A DNA stretch of 64,000 nucleotides from Brevundimonas sp. Leaf363 (lineage in GTDB: Bacteria > Pseudomonadota > Alphaproteobacteria > Caulobacterales > Caulobacteraceae): positions 914,550-978,549 of the forward strand of contig NZ_LMPZ01000002.1 of NCBI RefSeq assembly GCF_001424025.1. The letters are read 5' to 3'. Position numbers and translations under genes: made by a program. Below the pieces are notes generated by a model. The model had not been told where the DNA came from, searched no databases, and saw only the letters and a program-made list of their open reading frames with translations. Positions 50,265-60,194 of the stretch are shown in pieces (the first letter of the stretch is position 1; each line of letters opens with the position of its first letter).

Positions 50265-50314
50265 GCTCGTTTACACCGAGAGGGTCGGCGGTTCGAACCC
50301 GTCGCCGCCTACCA
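50265..50314 (+). other. attR-like site: tRNA-Val(UAC) 3' fragment
   Basis: The sequence has an anticodon arm with UAC, a T-loop GTTCGAA and an acceptor strand ending ACCA at 50311-50314, but no matching 5' acceptor or D arm upstream. This is the 3' half left when a phage integrates into a tRNA gene. It lies immediately after the integrase. The intact copy, rebuilt by phage DNA, is predicted to be left of the window. Confidence 0.8.
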
Positions 50315-50323
50315 GGCAAGACA

Positions 50324-50355
50324 AAGGCCGCCGGAGCGATCCGGCGGCCTTTTTC
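50324..50355. terminator. Strong intrinsic terminator
   Basis: A 12-bp hairpin, AAGGCCGCCGGA / TCCGGCGGCCTT, around a GCGA loop with T tracts on the plus strand and A tracts on the minus. It lies just after the tRNA fragment and before the autotransporter stop. It probably served the tRNA-Val gene and also stops the leftward autotransporter transcript. Confidence 0.85.
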
Positions 50356-50376
50356 CTTGGGTGGGCTGAGGCCCGA

Positions 50377-53300
50377 TCAGAAGCGGAAGCTGGCCCGCAG
50401 CAGCAGGCTGTAGCGGACGTAGTCCTCGATCATTTCGGCGTCGGCCGAGATGGAGAGCATGCCCAGCGCATTGCCGAGGTTCAGCTGGAGCCCGGCGATG
50501 GGGCCGCCGCCTTCGATATCCGAGGGGCTGAGCACGAAGTCCGGGCCGCCGGAGAGGAAGCGGGCGGTGGTCGAGCCTGGATCGACCGAGATGTTCTGGC
50601 GCCAGCCGAGGCGCAGTTCCGGACGGATCCAACCATCGCGGCCGAAGCTGTAGCCCACGTTCATGGCGGCGGTGGCCGAGAACATGTGACCGGTGCGCTC
50701 GTCGATCGACAGGTCGAAGCCGTCGCCGCCGCCGTCTTCGGTGCGGGCGTCTTCGGTCAGATAGAAATATTCCGAATAGGCTTCAGGGCGAATCCACAGG
50801 CGGCCGAAGCTGCGCTCGTAGGAAGCGCCCCCGGCGGCCGCCAGGGTGAAGCCGTGCCACTCTGACTTGTTCGACAGGTTGATGCCTTCGCCGACGAACT
50901 GGCGGGTGGCGCTGAAGGTGGCGTAGCCGCCGGCCGCGCGGGCCCAGGTCGTCCAGTACTGACCCTGCGCGCGCCAGTAGAGGCCCAGCTCCAGCAGGTT
51001 GGCGGACAGGACTTCCTCGGCCTCGGCCTCGGGGTCCTTCAGGTCGGAGGAGGTGAAGGCGGCCGAGACGCCGAATGCGCCCAGGCCCGTGCCCCGCTCG
51101 ACGCCGCCCGCGACGCCGAAGCCTTCGGAGCGGAAGCCGTAGGTGTCGGTCTTGTCCTTGTCGGCGTAGAAGTTGATCTCCTGCACCCAGGCGCTGGTCT
51201 GGCCCGGCGCGGCCGAGGCGTTGCGGCCGGTCAGGGCGCGGGTCACCGCATCGACGCCGGACGCCAGCGACAGCAGCGGCCCGCCGGAGTGGTCGGGCAG
51301 CATCTGTTCGTACAGGTTGATGAAGCCCTCGCGGCCGTTCTGGGCCAGGAAGGCCAGCCGAAGCTGCTCGTTGTCGCCCAGAGCGCCGTAGATGGCGTCG
51401 AAGGCCTGGGTCTCTGACTTGATCAGGCCCATTTCCTGCGTCGTACGCTGGCGCACATCGACGTACAGGTCGCCGGCCGCCTGATCGACGCCAACCGTGG
51501 TGACGAACAGATAGGGGGAGTTCTCGTCCACCTTGGTCTGATTCAGCGAGCCCACGTTCAGATCGCCGGCGTGGATCAGGCTGTAGCGCTCGGGGCCGTC
51601 GATCAGGGACGAGAAGCCGATGCCCAGGCCCGCGCCGTTGGCCAGATTGGCCTGACCGGTGACGTTGAAGCCGGGGGTCTGGTTCGACTGCGGGTCGATC
51701 AGGAACAGCAGGGTGCCATCGGCGCCGACGTCCAGGCTGGAGATCGTCGCGCGGCTGGTCTGCTGGGCGTAGAGGGTGCCCTTGGTGACGTCGATGTCCA
51801 GGCGACCGTCGCTGTCGTTGATAACGCCCGTCACGACCGCGCCGCCGGCGATCGACAGGCGATCCTGGCCCGCGCCGAAGTATAGGTCGCCCACGACGGC
51901 GCCGTTCTGGATGTCCAGGAAGTCGGCGCCGGCGCCCATCTTGATGTCGCCCGAAATCGCAGGCTCGAAGGCATCCGGCACGCCGTCTTTGTCGCTGTCG
52001 AGCGGCGGCTCGGTCTTGGGGTCGCCGTCATCCGGAACCACCACGCCGTATTGGGTGATGGTGACGCCGGTCGTGTTGGCGCTGAGGTCGATCGCGGTCG
52101 CCGTACCCGTCGTCGGCTTCTCGCTGTCGGGCTGGTTGCCGATCGCGATGATGCGGGTGTTGGTGAAGCTGGTCAGGGTGCCGGACAGGTCCTGCACGCC
52201 GGTCACGGCCGTCTCGTAGCCGCCCACGGCGGTGATGGGGCCGTTGTTGACGAAGGTCGGCATGTTCGCGCCGGCCGCGATACGTACGACCGCGACCTGG
52301 TTGGCGCCGGCCCCGCTGCTGACGGCCGCCATGGAGCCTGTGTTCACGAACCGGGGGGTCGTGGTCCCGGCCCGGATATCGACGCCGACCGCATCGCCCA
52401 GTATCGAGGTTGCGGCGACCGTGCCGCCGTTCGAGATGCCGCCGGCGACCGTGACGGTCTGGCCGGCGCCGCCGCCGATGGCGATCGCCGTGGCGTCCAC
52501 CTGATCGTACAGGCCGGCTGCGCTGACGCTGCCGCGGTTGATGAAGCCGAAGGCGTTGTCACCGGTCCCGGCGACGCCCAGCGTGATCGAACGGTCTGCC
52601 GCGCCGACGCGTACGGCGGGCGCGCTGCCCAGCGTCGTGATCGCGGCGGTGCCTTCGGAGGCGTCGGGTATGCCGTCGTCGTCCTCGTCCAGATCGTCCT
52701 TGCTCGCATCGGTCGGCGGAACGGCCAGAACGACGCCCTGGGCGACGTTGGCGGAGACCACCAGAGCGGAACCGCCCTGCAACAGATCGTCGGCGTCCAG
52801 CTTCTCGACGATCGTGGCTGACGGCCGCGTGGTGTAGCGGTACCCCGTGGAGCTGAGCTGGCCCTGGACGGTCACAGACCCGGACACGTCACCCTCGACT
52901 GACGCACCGACGGCGTTCTTGCCGATGGCGGCGACCGTGCCGGCGACATAGATGTCACCCGTGACGTCGCCCTGGCTGCGAATGGCGTAGGTATCGTCGC
53001 CGCGCACGCTGATGAGGCCACGCAGATCCAGGTCGCCGACCAGGTCGCTCTGCAGCCGCACGCCGTACGACTGGTTGCCCTCGACGCTGATGTTGGAGGA
53101 GGTCTCTCCGTAGATTCGGCCCGTGAAGGGGCTGGCGCCGACGATGTTGACGCCGTGGCGATTCGTGCCGGTCGAGAACGGACCGTCCAGGTCGCCGTCC
53201 TTGTCGGTATCGACGGCGGTCTCGAGATCGTCCGTCAGCTGAATCGCGCCGCCGATGGTGACCGATCCGGTGCGGCCGCCCTGGACCAGGATGCCGGTGG

Positions 53301-53550
53301 AGCCGTCGGCCGACTTCAGCATGTTGATCTCGGACCCGCTGTCCAGATCGATGGAATGGTTGGAATCGAGCGTCAACGCGGCGCCGGAGGCGACAGCGAT
53401 CGATCCCGAGCCGGCGATGCGCACGGAATCGTTCGAGCCCGACGTCGTGACGGGCGTGGTCCGATCGGTCGAGATGACCACTTCGGCCTGAACGCCTGTC
53501 GCAGCCAACAGGGGGGCGATCGCGGCCGCGGTCGCAAGCAGTTTACGCAT
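50377..53550 (-). CDS. Large autotransporter with C-terminal beta-barrel
   Basis: The start MRKLLATAAAIAPLLAATG is a signal peptide. The passenger is beta-helix-like, with repeated NGG/SVSAAG type turns. Three Asp-rich motifs resemble thrombospondin type 3 or EF-type calcium loops: DTDKDGDLDG (~115), DLDEDDDGIPD (~285) and DSDKDGVPD (~520). The last ~280 residues form the autotransporter barrel, ending RASFRF. About 1057 aa. Surface protein or adhesin of the host. Confidence 0.85.
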   Translation of the reverse strand: MRKLLATAAAIAPLLAATGVQAEVVISTDRTTPVTTSGSNDSVRIAGSGSIAVASGAALTLDSNHSIDLDSGSEINMLKSADGSTGILVQGGRTGSVTIGGAIQLTDDLETAVDTDKDGDLDGPFSTGTNRHGVNIVGASPFTGRIYGETSSNISVEGNQSYGVRLQSDLVGDLDLRGLISVRGDDTYAIRSQGDVTGDIYVAGTVAAIGKNAVGASVEGDVSGSVTVQGQLSSTGYRYTTRPSATIVEKLDADDLLQGGSALVVSANVAQGVVLAVPPTDASKDDLDEDDDGIPDASEGTAAITTLGSAPAVRVGAADRSITLGVAGTGDNAFGFINRGSVSAAGLYDQVDATAIAIGGGAGQTVTVAGGISNGGTVAATSILGDAVGVDIRAGTTTPRFVNTGSMAAVSSGAGANQVAVVRIAAGANMPTFVNNGPITAVGGYETAVTGVQDLSGTLTSFTNTRIIAIGNQPDSEKPTTGTATAIDLSANTTGVTITQYGVVVPDDGDPKTEPPLDSDKDGVPDAFEPAISGDIKMGAGADFLDIQNGAVVGDLYFGAGQDRLSIAGGAVVTGVINDSDGRLDIDVTKGTLYAQQTSRATISSLDVGADGTLLFLIDPQSNQTPGFNVTGQANLANGAGLGIGFSSLIDGPERYSLIHAGDLNVGSLNQTKVDENSPYLFVTTVGVDQAAGDLYVDVRQRTTQEMGLIKSETQAFDAIYGALGDNEQLRLAFLAQNGREGFINLYEQMLPDHSGGPLLSLASGVDAVTRALTGRNASAAPGQTSAWVQEINFYADKDKTDTYGFRSEGFGVAGGVERGTGLGAFGVSAAFTSSDLKDPEAEAEEVLSANLLELGLYWRAQGQYWTTWARAAGGYATFSATRQFVGEGINLSNKSEWHGFTLAAAGGASYERSFGRLWIRPEAYSEYFYLTEDARTEDGGGDGFDLSIDERTGHMFSATAAMNVGYSFGRDGWIRPELRLGWRQNISVDPGSTTARFLSGGPDFVLSPSDIEGGGPIAGLQLNLGNALGMLSISADAEMIEDYVRYSLLLRASFRF

Positions 53551-53856
53551 TATCGAGAACACCCCGAGGTGGACGCAGAGACCCAGACCGCCCCTGTATC
53601 AGGGCGGGAACGCAGTGTCTCAAGTTTCTCGAATTTGAGGCGAATAGAAGGCGTCGGACGGCGCGTTGCGTTGCGGCCGCCTGCGGCCCCTCGACGCCTT
53701 TTCGACCGGGCGCGGACGAAAGCGCCCGAGCCCTTGGCAAGCACGGCGCAGAGGCCTAGGGCAGCGGACATGGCCAAGCTTGCCCACAGAGGACGCATCC
53801 AAACGTCGCGTGGGCGCGTTGCTGCCGTCCCCAAGCCTAAGTTCAACGAGTTCTCC

Positions 53857-55107
53857 ATGAGCATGACCGACCTCGACGTTCAGGAAAGCGAGCTGCGGCT
53901 GATTCCTGGTCTGGATGAGGAGGTCGGCGACACCCTGCGGCGAGTGAAGGCGGCATCGTCCGATCCGCGCCCGCGCCTGGTCGACACCACCATGCTGTAT
54001 GCGCCCAAGTCGGGCGGGGTGAAACGATACCTTTTGTCCAAGAAGGCGTGGCTGGAACAGAACCGGCCGGGTGTCGCACACACGCTGGTCGTGCCCGGCG
54101 CGAGGCATCATGTGAAGGGGGACGGCATCGTCACCCTGCACGCGACCAAACTGCCGTTCGGCGACGGCTATCGCTGGCCGTCGTCGGTCAAACGGTGGGG
54201 CGCTTGGGTCGCCGCCATGAAGCCGACCGTGATCGAGGCCGGCGATCCCTACACGCCGGGGCAGGGGGCCCTGGAGGCCGGGCAGCGGGCCGGTTGTCCG
54301 GTTGTCGGGTTCTGCCACTCGGACCCTGCCAGCCTCGCCGCGCTGCATTTCGGCGAGTGGGCGAAGAAGCCGGTCGAGAAGCGGTGGGCGAAGCTGTTCA
54401 GCCAGTTCGATCGGGTGGTGTCTCCCAGCCGTTTCATCGCCAGTCGCCTGGAAGAGGCGGGTGTGCGCGACATCGTCATCCGCCCGCTGGGGGTCGAAAT
54501 CGACACCTTCCGCCCGGACCGGCGCGATCGCGACTGGTTGCTGCAGAAGACCGGCCTGCCGGCCCATGCGCGACTCCTGTGCTTCGCCGGGCGTCCGGCC
54601 AAGGAAAAGAACATCGACGTGCTGATCGAGGCCGTTCAGAAGTTGGGCGACCCCTATTATCTGGTGCTGGTCGGGGCCGGAACGGGCCTGCCGACCGAGG
54701 ACCGGGTCATCAGTCTGCCCTATGAAAGGGATCCCAAGGCAGTCGCGCGCATCATCGCCAGCTGCGACGCCTTCGTGCACGCCAACGACCGCGAGCCGTT
54801 CGGACTGATCGTGTTGGAAGCCATGGCTTGCGGCCGCCCGGTCGTGGGGGTGAACGCCGGCGGCGTCGCCGAGACGGTCAACGCCTCCGTCGGAGAGTTG
54901 GCGAGATCCGCCGACCCGGACGATTACGCCCAGGCGGTCGAAGCCCTGTTCGCACGCGACATCGAGGCGCTGGGCCAAGCGGCGCGGATGCATACGGTCG
55001 AGAACTTCGCCTGGAATCGCGTGTTCCAGGATTTGTCCATGGTTTATGCGGACGTCAGCGGCGAAGCCGCCTTCGTCCAGCCGAGCGAGGCCTGGGCGGT
55101 CCATTAG
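53857..55107 (+). CDS. GT4-family glycosyltransferase
   Basis: The start was chosen at ATG 53857 (MSMTDLDVQESELRLIPG); an in-frame ATG at 53770 gives a longer N-terminus. The GT-B features are SGGVKRYLLSK near the start, then GRPAKEKNIDVLIEAVQ and ANDREPFGLIVLEAMACGRP (E-x7-E motif). Likely acts on surface polysaccharide or glycolipid. The 53563-53856 stretch before it holds no other gene I can support. Confidence 0.85.
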   Translation: MSMTDLDVQESELRLIPGLDEEVGDTLRRVKAASSDPRPRLVDTTMLYAPKSGGVKRYLLSKKAWLEQNRPGVAHTLVVPGARHHVKGDGIVTLHATKLPFGDGYRWPSSVKRWGAWVAAMKPTVIEAGDPYTPGQGALEAGQRAGCPVVGFCHSDPASLAALHFGEWAKKPVEKRWAKLFSQFDRVVSPSRFIASRLEEAGVRDIVIRPLGVEIDTFRPDRRDRDWLLQKTGLPAHARLLCFAGRPAKEKNIDVLIEAVQKLGDPYYLVLVGAGTGLPTEDRVISLPYERDPKAVARIIASCDAFVHANDREPFGLIVLEAMACGRPVVGVNAGGVAETVNASVGELARSADPDDYAQAVEALFARDIEALGQAARMHTVENFAWNRVFQDLSMVYADVSGEAAFVQPSEAWAVH

Positions 55108-55124
55108 GCCCAGCCTCCCGCGTC

Positions 55125-56228
55125 ATGTCCCAAACATCTGAGTACGCGACTTTCACAGCCGCGCGGCCCCGCCGTGTGCTGGTGGCGACCAACCATCTGC
55201 AGAGGATTTCCGGCTCCGAGGTCGTAGCCCTCGAGGCCATCGAACACTTTCGCGCAGCGGGCTGCGACGTCACCGTGTTCGCCAACTGGATCGGCGCGCC
55301 GATGCGGCGCGTGGTCGAAAAGGCGGCCGGCAGGGCCATCATAACCGACCCCGCCGCCATCCGGCCGTTCACCTACGACATCGCCTATGTCCAGCATCAG
55401 GTGCTGGGCCTGTTGGACTACGAGGCGGGACCGGACGATGTCGAAGCGACGATGATCGCCATAGGCCGACTGTCGCGTCGCGCCTTTCTGGAGAGCGGCG
55501 GCTGGTTGCATGACCGTCTCCTGGCCAATCTGGTCCTCGCCAACTCCGAACTGACCGCTCAGCACCTGAAGGACGTTGGTGGCGAGGGCAGGGTGGTCAG
55601 TTTCCACAACGGCGCGCCGGACACCTTCTTCGCGCCCTACAGGCCTCGCCCAAGCAGGCCGGGTCGCATCATCGCGGTGACCAATCACCGCGACCCCGCG
55701 CTGCTGGCTGCGTTGGACGGCCTGGCCGACCACGCCAAGGTGCATCACTTCGGCCGGTCCGGCGAAAAAGTCCGCCGGATGACGCCGCACATCATCGCCA
55801 AGGCGGATCTCGTGATTTCGATCGGCAAGACCGTCCCCTATGCCCTGGCCGGCCGCATACCCGTCTATGTCTACGATCACTTCGGCGGGCCGGGCTATCT
55901 GACCCCGGAAAACCGCGACCGGGCGGCGCTGTTCAACTTCACCGGCCGCTGCAGCGAGCGAAAGCTGGCCGGCCGTGAGCTGATCGACGACATCCTGGGC
56001 GGGTATCGAATCGGAAACGACTTCGCTCGCGACGTGCCGGACGCGTGGCTGCGTCGGTATCGGCTGTCGGACCACCTCGATCGAATGTTCGAGCCGCCGC
56101 TGGTCTCGAACGCCGAGAAACGCGCGCGGATGAAGGCGAGCCCGTTCCTGGCGCAAGAGCGGATGCTGTCGGACTACGTCCGCGCCAGCTATCAAAGGGA
56201 ACAGAGAGTGGAGGCGAAACGGCGCTAG
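55125..56228 (+). CDS. Second glycosyltransferase-like protein (GT-B type)
   Basis: The start is ATG 55125 (MSQTSEYATFTAARPR), 17 bp after the previous stop. The 367-aa protein has an N-terminal VLVATNHLQRISGSEVVALE and GCDVTVFANWIG like GT-B glycosyltransferases, then GRIIAVTNHRDPALL. It probably works with the upstream enzyme. The acceptor is unknown. Confidence 0.75.
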   Translation: MSQTSEYATFTAARPRRVLVATNHLQRISGSEVVALEAIEHFRAAGCDVTVFANWIGAPMRRVVEKAAGRAIITDPAAIRPFTYDIAYVQHQVLGLLDYEAGPDDVEATMIAIGRLSRRAFLESGGWLHDRLLANLVLANSELTAQHLKDVGGEGRVVSFHNGAPDTFFAPYRPRPSRPGRIIAVTNHRDPALLAALDGLADHAKVHHFGRSGEKVRRMTPHIIAKADLVISIGKTVPYALAGRIPVYVYDHFGGPGYLTPENRDRAALFNFTGRCSERKLAGRELIDDILGGYRIGNDFARDVPDAWLRRYRLSDHLDRMFEPPLVSNAEKRARMKASPFLAQERMLSDYVRASYQREQRVEAKRR

Positions 56229-56294
56229 GCGGACATACACCGCGGCTCGCCGCCATGCGGGGCCGCGCCACCTCTTCCAGATTTTCAGAAGAAG

Positions 56295-56371
56295 TGGCGC
56301 GAGTGACGGGGCTCGAACCCGCGACCTCCGGCGTGACAGGCCGGCACTCTAACCAACTGAGCTACACCCGC
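56295..56371 (-). tRNA. tRNA-Asp (GUC)
   Basis: Read on the minus strand the 77-nt gene begins GCGGGTGTAGCTCAG, has the anticodon loop CTGTCAC (GUC), the T-loop GTTCGAG and ends CGCCA. The acceptor pairs GCGGGTG with its 3' strand apart from wobble positions. Confidence 0.95.
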
Positions 56372-56595
56372 GTTTCCCTCCCGGCCGGGGCCGTCGGGGA
56401 GGCGGTCGTTTAGGCGGGGGGTGGATTTGCTGTCAAGCGACCCGACCGCTTTTTGTGCGGAAATCGCAACGCGAAGCTGCGAACCATTCGCACAAAAATC
56501 GTTATCCGGCTTGGGTTTGAACGTCGATAAGGTTGGGTCTAAGAAGCGGCGAATCCGCCGCACCTCCCACCGCAGCGGACGAGGGTCTGTCCCCC

Positions 56596-56973
56596 ATGAA
56601 CGCCTTACTGCTGGAATACCTGCCGATCGTGATCTTCCTGGGGATCTCGGCCGCGCTGGGCCTGCTGTTCATCATCGCCGCCTGGGTGCTGGCGCCCAAG
56701 TCGCCCGACAGCGAAAAGCTGTCGGCCTATGAGTGCGGGTTCAACGCCTTCGACGATGCGCGCATGAAGTTCGACGTGCGGTTCTATCTGGTGTCGATCC
56801 TGTTCATCATCTTCGATCTGGAAGTGGCCTTCCTGTTCCCGTGGGCGGTGTCGATCTTCGATCTGTCCAAGGGCGGCATGGTCTTCGCCTTCTGGTCGAT
56901 GATGGCCTTCCTGGGCGTGCTGACCATCGGCTTCCTCTACGAGTGGAAGAAGGGAGCCCTGGAATGGGAGTGA
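56596..56973 (+). CDS. nuoA: NADH-quinone oxidoreductase subunit A
   Basis: The start is ATG 56596 ([16 protein letters not shown]), giving 125 aa with three membrane segments. The signature [32 protein letters not shown] covers the conserved loop. It is part of the membrane arm of complex I near the quinone site. First gene of the nuo operon. Confidence 0.95.
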   Translation: MNALLLEYLPIVIFLGISAALGLLFIIAAWVLAPKSPDSEKLSAYECGFNAFDDARMKFDVRFYLVSILFIIFDLEVAFLFPWAVSIFDLSKGGMVFAFWSMMAFLGVLTIGFLYEWKKGALEWE

Positions 56974-57578
56974 CCACCACCAATACGCTGCCGCTGATCG
57001 GTGCGGGCAATCAGGGCGCGTCGCCGCTGGTTCCGGCCGGCTCGGCCGCACGATCGTCGGTCGAGGGCTATGACCCCAAGATCCACGACAAGTTCTTCGA
57101 GGCGGTGAACGTCGAGCTAGCCGAGCGCGGCTTCCTGGTCGCCGGCGCCGAGGACGTCATCAACTGGGCCCGAACCGGCTCGCTGATGTGGATGACCTTC
57201 GGCCTGGCCTGCTGCGCCGTCGAGATGATCCAGATGTCGATGCCGCGTTTCGACGTCGAGCGCTTCGGCATGGCGCCGCGCGCCAGCCCGCGTCAGTCGG
57301 ACCTGATGATCGTCGCCGGCACCCTGACCAACAAGATGGCGCCGGCCCTGCGCAAGGTCTACGACCAGATGCCGGACCCGCGCTACGTCGTCTCGATGGG
57401 CAGCTGCGCCAACGGCGGCGGATACTACCACTACAGCTACAGCGTCGTTCGTGGTTGCGATCGGGTCGTGCCGGTGGACGTGTATGTGCCGGGCTGTCCG
57501 CCGACCGCCGAAGCGCTGCTGTACGGGCTGCTGCAGCTGCAGAAGAAGATCCGCCGCACGGGGACCATCGACCGATGA
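56964..57578 (+). CDS. nuoB: NADH-quinone oxidoreductase subunit B
   Basis: The start is ATG 56964, 10-nt overlap with nuoA. The 204-aa protein carries the N2 [4Fe-4S] cluster ligands in [23 protein letters not shown] and [10 protein letters not shown]. It passes electrons to quinone. Confidence 0.95.
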   Translation: MGVTTTNTLPLIGAGNQGASPLVPAGSAARSSVEGYDPKIHDKFFEAVNVELAERGFLVAGAEDVINWARTGSLMWMTFGLACCAVEMIQMSMPRFDVERFGMAPRASPRQSDLMIVAGTLTNKMAPALRKVYDQMPDPRYVVSMGSCANGGGYYHYSYSVVRGCDRVVPVDVYVPGCPPTAEALLYGLLQLQKKIRRTGTIDR

Positions 57579-58204
57579 GCCTTCTGGCCGCGATCCAGGC
57601 CGTCGAGGCCGAACTGACTCCGCTGGGCACCGAGATGGTCGCCGAGCTGGGCGTCGAGGCGCATGTCGCTTTCGGCGAGCTGACTCTGGCGGCGCCGCGC
57701 GAGCGGATCGTCGAGATCCTGACGGTTCTGAAGAAACGCTTCGGCTTCCAGCAGCTGCTGGACGTCTGCGGCGCCGACTATCCCGATCGCCGGGAGCGGT
57801 TCGAGGTCGTGTATCACCTGCTGTCGATGACGCGGAATGCGCGGGTGCGGGTGAAGGTCTCGACCGACGAGACCCAGCCGGTGCCCACCGCCGTCGAGGT
57901 GTATCCGTCCGCCGGCTGGTTCGAGCGCGAAACGTTCGACATGTACGGCGTGATCTTCTCGGGTCACCCCGACATGCGCCGGCTGCTGACCGACTACGGT
58001 TTCGAAGGGCACCCCCTTCGCAAGGACTTCCCGATGACCGGGTATGTCGAGGTGCGTTACGACGAAGAACAGCGCCGGGTCGTATACGAGCCCGTCAAGC
58101 TGACCCAGGAGTTCCGGAACTTTGATTTCCTGTCGCCATGGGAGGGCGCCGATTATCCGGCCCCCGTTCTGCCGGGCGACGAGAAGGCGGGAGGAGCGCG
58201 CTGA
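57575..58204 (+). CDS. nuoC: NADH-quinone oxidoreductase subunit C
   Basis: The start is ATG 57575, ATGA overlap with nuoB. The 209-aa 30-kDa subunit signature is [39 protein letters not shown]. It is not fused to nuoD here, as in most alphaproteobacteria. Confidence 0.95.
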   Translation: MSLLAAIQAVEAELTPLGTEMVAELGVEAHVAFGELTLAAPRERIVEILTVLKKRFGFQQLLDVCGADYPDRRERFEVVYHLLSMTRNARVRVKVSTDETQPVPTAVEVYPSAGWFERETFDMYGVIFSGHPDMRRLLTDYGFEGHPLRKDFPMTGYVEVRYDEEQRRVVYEPVKLTQEFRNFDFLSPWEGADYPAPVLPGDEKAGGAR

Positions 58205-59463
58205 TGGCTGACGGTCAGCCCCTGGCGCCGCTCGGCGCCGACGTTTTCGAGGATGTGGACGGCCGGACCGCGCATGCGCGGGAGATGGACGACCGCAAGT
58301 TCACCATCAACTTCGGCCCGCAACACCCGGCCGCGCACGGCGTGCTGCGCCTGGTGCTGGAGCTGGACGGCGAGCTGGTGACCCGCGTCGATCCGCACAT
58401 CGGCCTGCTGCATCGCGGCACCGAGAAGCTGATGGAGGCGCGCACCTACCTGCAGAACGTGCCGTACCTGGATCGCCTCGACTATGTCGCACCGATGAAC
58501 CAGGAGCACGCCTTCTGCCTGGCCATCGAGCGCCTGCTGGGCATCGACGTGCCGTACCGCGCCCAGCTGATCCGGGTGCTGTATTCCGAGATCGGCCGCA
58601 TCCTGTCGCACATGCTGAACGTGACGACCCAGGCCATGGACGTCGGGGCCCTGACCCCGCCGCTCTGGGGCTTCGAGGAGCGCGAGAAGCTGATGGTCTT
58701 CTACGAGCGCGCCTCGGGCGCTCGCCTGCACGCCAACTATTTCCGTCCCGGCGGCGTCCACCAGGACCTGCCGATGGACCTGATCGACGATATCGGCCGG
58801 TGGTGCGCGGAGTTCCCGCGCGCGCTGAAGGACATCGAGAGCCTGGTCACCGAGAACCGCATCTTCAAGCAGCGCAACGTCCACATCGGCGTGGTGTCGA
58901 AGGAGGAGGCGCTGGACTGGGGCTTCACCGGCGTCATGCTGCGCGGGTCTGACATCGCCTGGGACCTGCGCAAGTCGCAGCCCTACGAGTGCTACGCCGA
59001 CCTGGAGTTCGACATCGTCGTCGGCAAGGGCGGCGACTGCTGGGACCGCTATCTGGTGCGCATCGAGGAGATGAAGCAGTCGGTGCGGATCATGGAGCAG
59101 TGCATCCACCGCCTGCGCAACTGTCCCGGCGACCCGGTCATGGTCGAGGACAACAAGATCGTCCCGCCCCGCCGCGGTGAGATGAAGCGGTCGATGGAAT
59201 CGCTGATCCATCACTTCAAGCTCTACACCGAGGGCTTCAAGACGCCGGAAGGCGAGGTCTATGCGGCCGTCGAGGCGCCCAAGGGCGAGTTCGGCGTCTA
59301 TGTCGTCTCGGACGGCACCAACAAGCCGTACCGAGTGAAGATCTCGGCCCCGGGCTTCCGCCATCTTCAGGCAATGGACTGGATGAACCGCGGCCACATG
59401 CTGGCGGACGTTTCGGCCATCCTCGGCTCGCTCGACATCGTCTTCGGCGAGGTCGATCGTTGA
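58204..59463 (+). CDS. nuoD: NADH-quinone oxidoreductase subunit D
   Basis: The start is ATG 58204, overlapping the nuoC stop (TGATG). The 419-aa 49-kDa subunit has [21 protein letters not shown] and [15 protein letters not shown]; the His and Tyr residues face the quinone pocket. Confidence 0.95.
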   Translation: MADGQPLAPLGADVFEDVDGRTAHAREMDDRKFTINFGPQHPAAHGVLRLVLELDGELVTRVDPHIGLLHRGTEKLMEARTYLQNVPYLDRLDYVAPMNQEHAFCLAIERLLGIDVPYRAQLIRVLYSEIGRILSHMLNVTTQAMDVGALTPPLWGFEEREKLMVFYERASGARLHANYFRPGGVHQDLPMDLIDDIGRWCAEFPRALKDIESLVTENRIFKQRNVHIGVVSKEEALDWGFTGVMLRGSDIAWDLRKSQPYECYADLEFDIVVGKGGDCWDRYLVRIEEMKQSVRIMEQCIHRLRNCPGDPVMVEDNKIVPPRRGEMKRSMESLIHHFKLYTEGFKTPEGEVYAAVEAPKGEFGVYVVSDGTNKPYRVKISAPGFRHLQAMDWMNRGHMLADVSAILGSLDIVFGEVDR

Positions 59464-59861
59464 TGGATTTCGCCGTCACGCCCATTTTTACGCTGACGCA
59501 GGCCATCTGGTTCGGCGTGTTTCTTGTGCTGGGCGTGGCCGTTCAGTTCGCCTTTTCACCTAAGCGCCGGGCGGTGATGGGCTCGCTGCGCTTCATCCTC
59601 GCCGACGTGTTTCGTACGGCGCCGGCCATCGCGGGCGTGACGCTGATCCGCGGCGCCTACCGGGCCGGCTATCTGGCCGAGGGCCGTGGGTTCTTCGAGG
59701 CGAACTTGCGCTCGGTCGTGTGGATGAGCGGCTTCATCTTCATCACCCAGCTGCTGGTGCGCTATCTGCCGCCGCTGTCCTGGCTGGCGCGCGACCTGCG
59801 CGACGCCGGCCGCGCCGTCTGGAGCGCGCGACTGGGCCGCTGGATGGGGAGGGCGGCATGA
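59463..59861 (+). CDS. Membrane protein within nuo operon, 132 aa
   Basis: The start is ATG 59463, overlapping the nuoD stop. Two or three membrane segments near residues 12-30, 50-65 and 85-105. It lies in the operon but is not a core complex I subunit; it may be a lineage-specific assembly or accessory protein. Confidence 0.7.
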   Translation: MDFAVTPIFTLTQAIWFGVFLVLGVAVQFAFSPKRRAVMGSLRFILADVFRTAPAIAGVTLIRGAYRAGYLAEGRGFFEANLRSVVWMSGFIFITQLLVRYLPPLSWLARDLRDAGRAVWSARLGRWMGRAA

Positions 59862-60193
59862 GCGTGGACGCCGTCGTTCAAGGCCAGCTGGACGCCTACA
59901 ATGCCCAGGACATCGAGGCCTTCGTGTCTCACTTCGCCGACGACATCACCGTCGCGGACCTGAACGCCGAACCGAACCTGACCGGTCTGGACGCTTACCG
60001 CGAGCGCCATGTCGGCCTGTTCGCTCAGCATCCGCAGAACCGCGCCGAACTGATTTCGCGCACGGTGATTGGCCGGACCGTGATCGATCATGAGCGGGTC
60101 TTCCGCTCGCCCGACGCTGCGCCCTTCGAGGTCGCGGCCATCTATTCCTTCGCCGGCGACAAGATCGCCCGCGTCGACTTCGTGAAGGCCTGA
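59858..60193 (+). CDS. NTF2/SnoaL-like small protein
   Basis: The start is ATG 59858, ATGA overlap upstream. The 111-aa protein has AQDIEAFVSHFADDITVADL and IYSFAGDKIARVDFVK, the nuclear-transport-factor-2-like fold of SnoaL proteins. Its role in the operon is unknown. Confidence 0.75.
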   Translation: MSVDAVVQGQLDAYNAQDIEAFVSHFADDITVADLNAEPNLTGLDAYRERHVGLFAQHPQNRAELISRTVIGRTVIDHERVFRSPDAAPFEVAAIYSFAGDKIARVDFVKA

Positions 60194-60194
60194 C

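Larger units (their letters stand above)
1..50314. mobile_element. Prophage (siphophage type), left end outside the window
   Basis: A complete set of integrase, immunity, replication, packaging, head, tail and lysis genes lies in one block ending at a tRNA-Val 3' fragment. The head genes resemble lambda (gpD and gpE type decoration and capsid, nested scaffold) and a tape measure protein plus tail tube indicate a long non-contractile tail. The right boundary is the tRNA fragment after the integrase. No matching tRNA copy was seen between 1 and 1300, so the left boundary is assumed to lie off the window and genes at 1-964 are assumed prophage-borne. Confidence 0.9.

Noticed and set aside
50240-50314. 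Complete tRNA gene at the prophage end
   Set aside because: Only the anticodon arm, T arm and 3' acceptor are present; no D arm and no 5' strand pairing with GCCGCCT could be found.
53155-53856. N-terminal extension of the first glycosyltransferase
   Set aside because: The extended frame is antisense to the autotransporter start and becomes coding-like only near 53770-53857.
58153-59397. Minus-strand 414-codon frame opposite nuoD
   Set aside because: Mirror of nuoD, with typical shadow composition (Asp/Val/Leu/His-rich).
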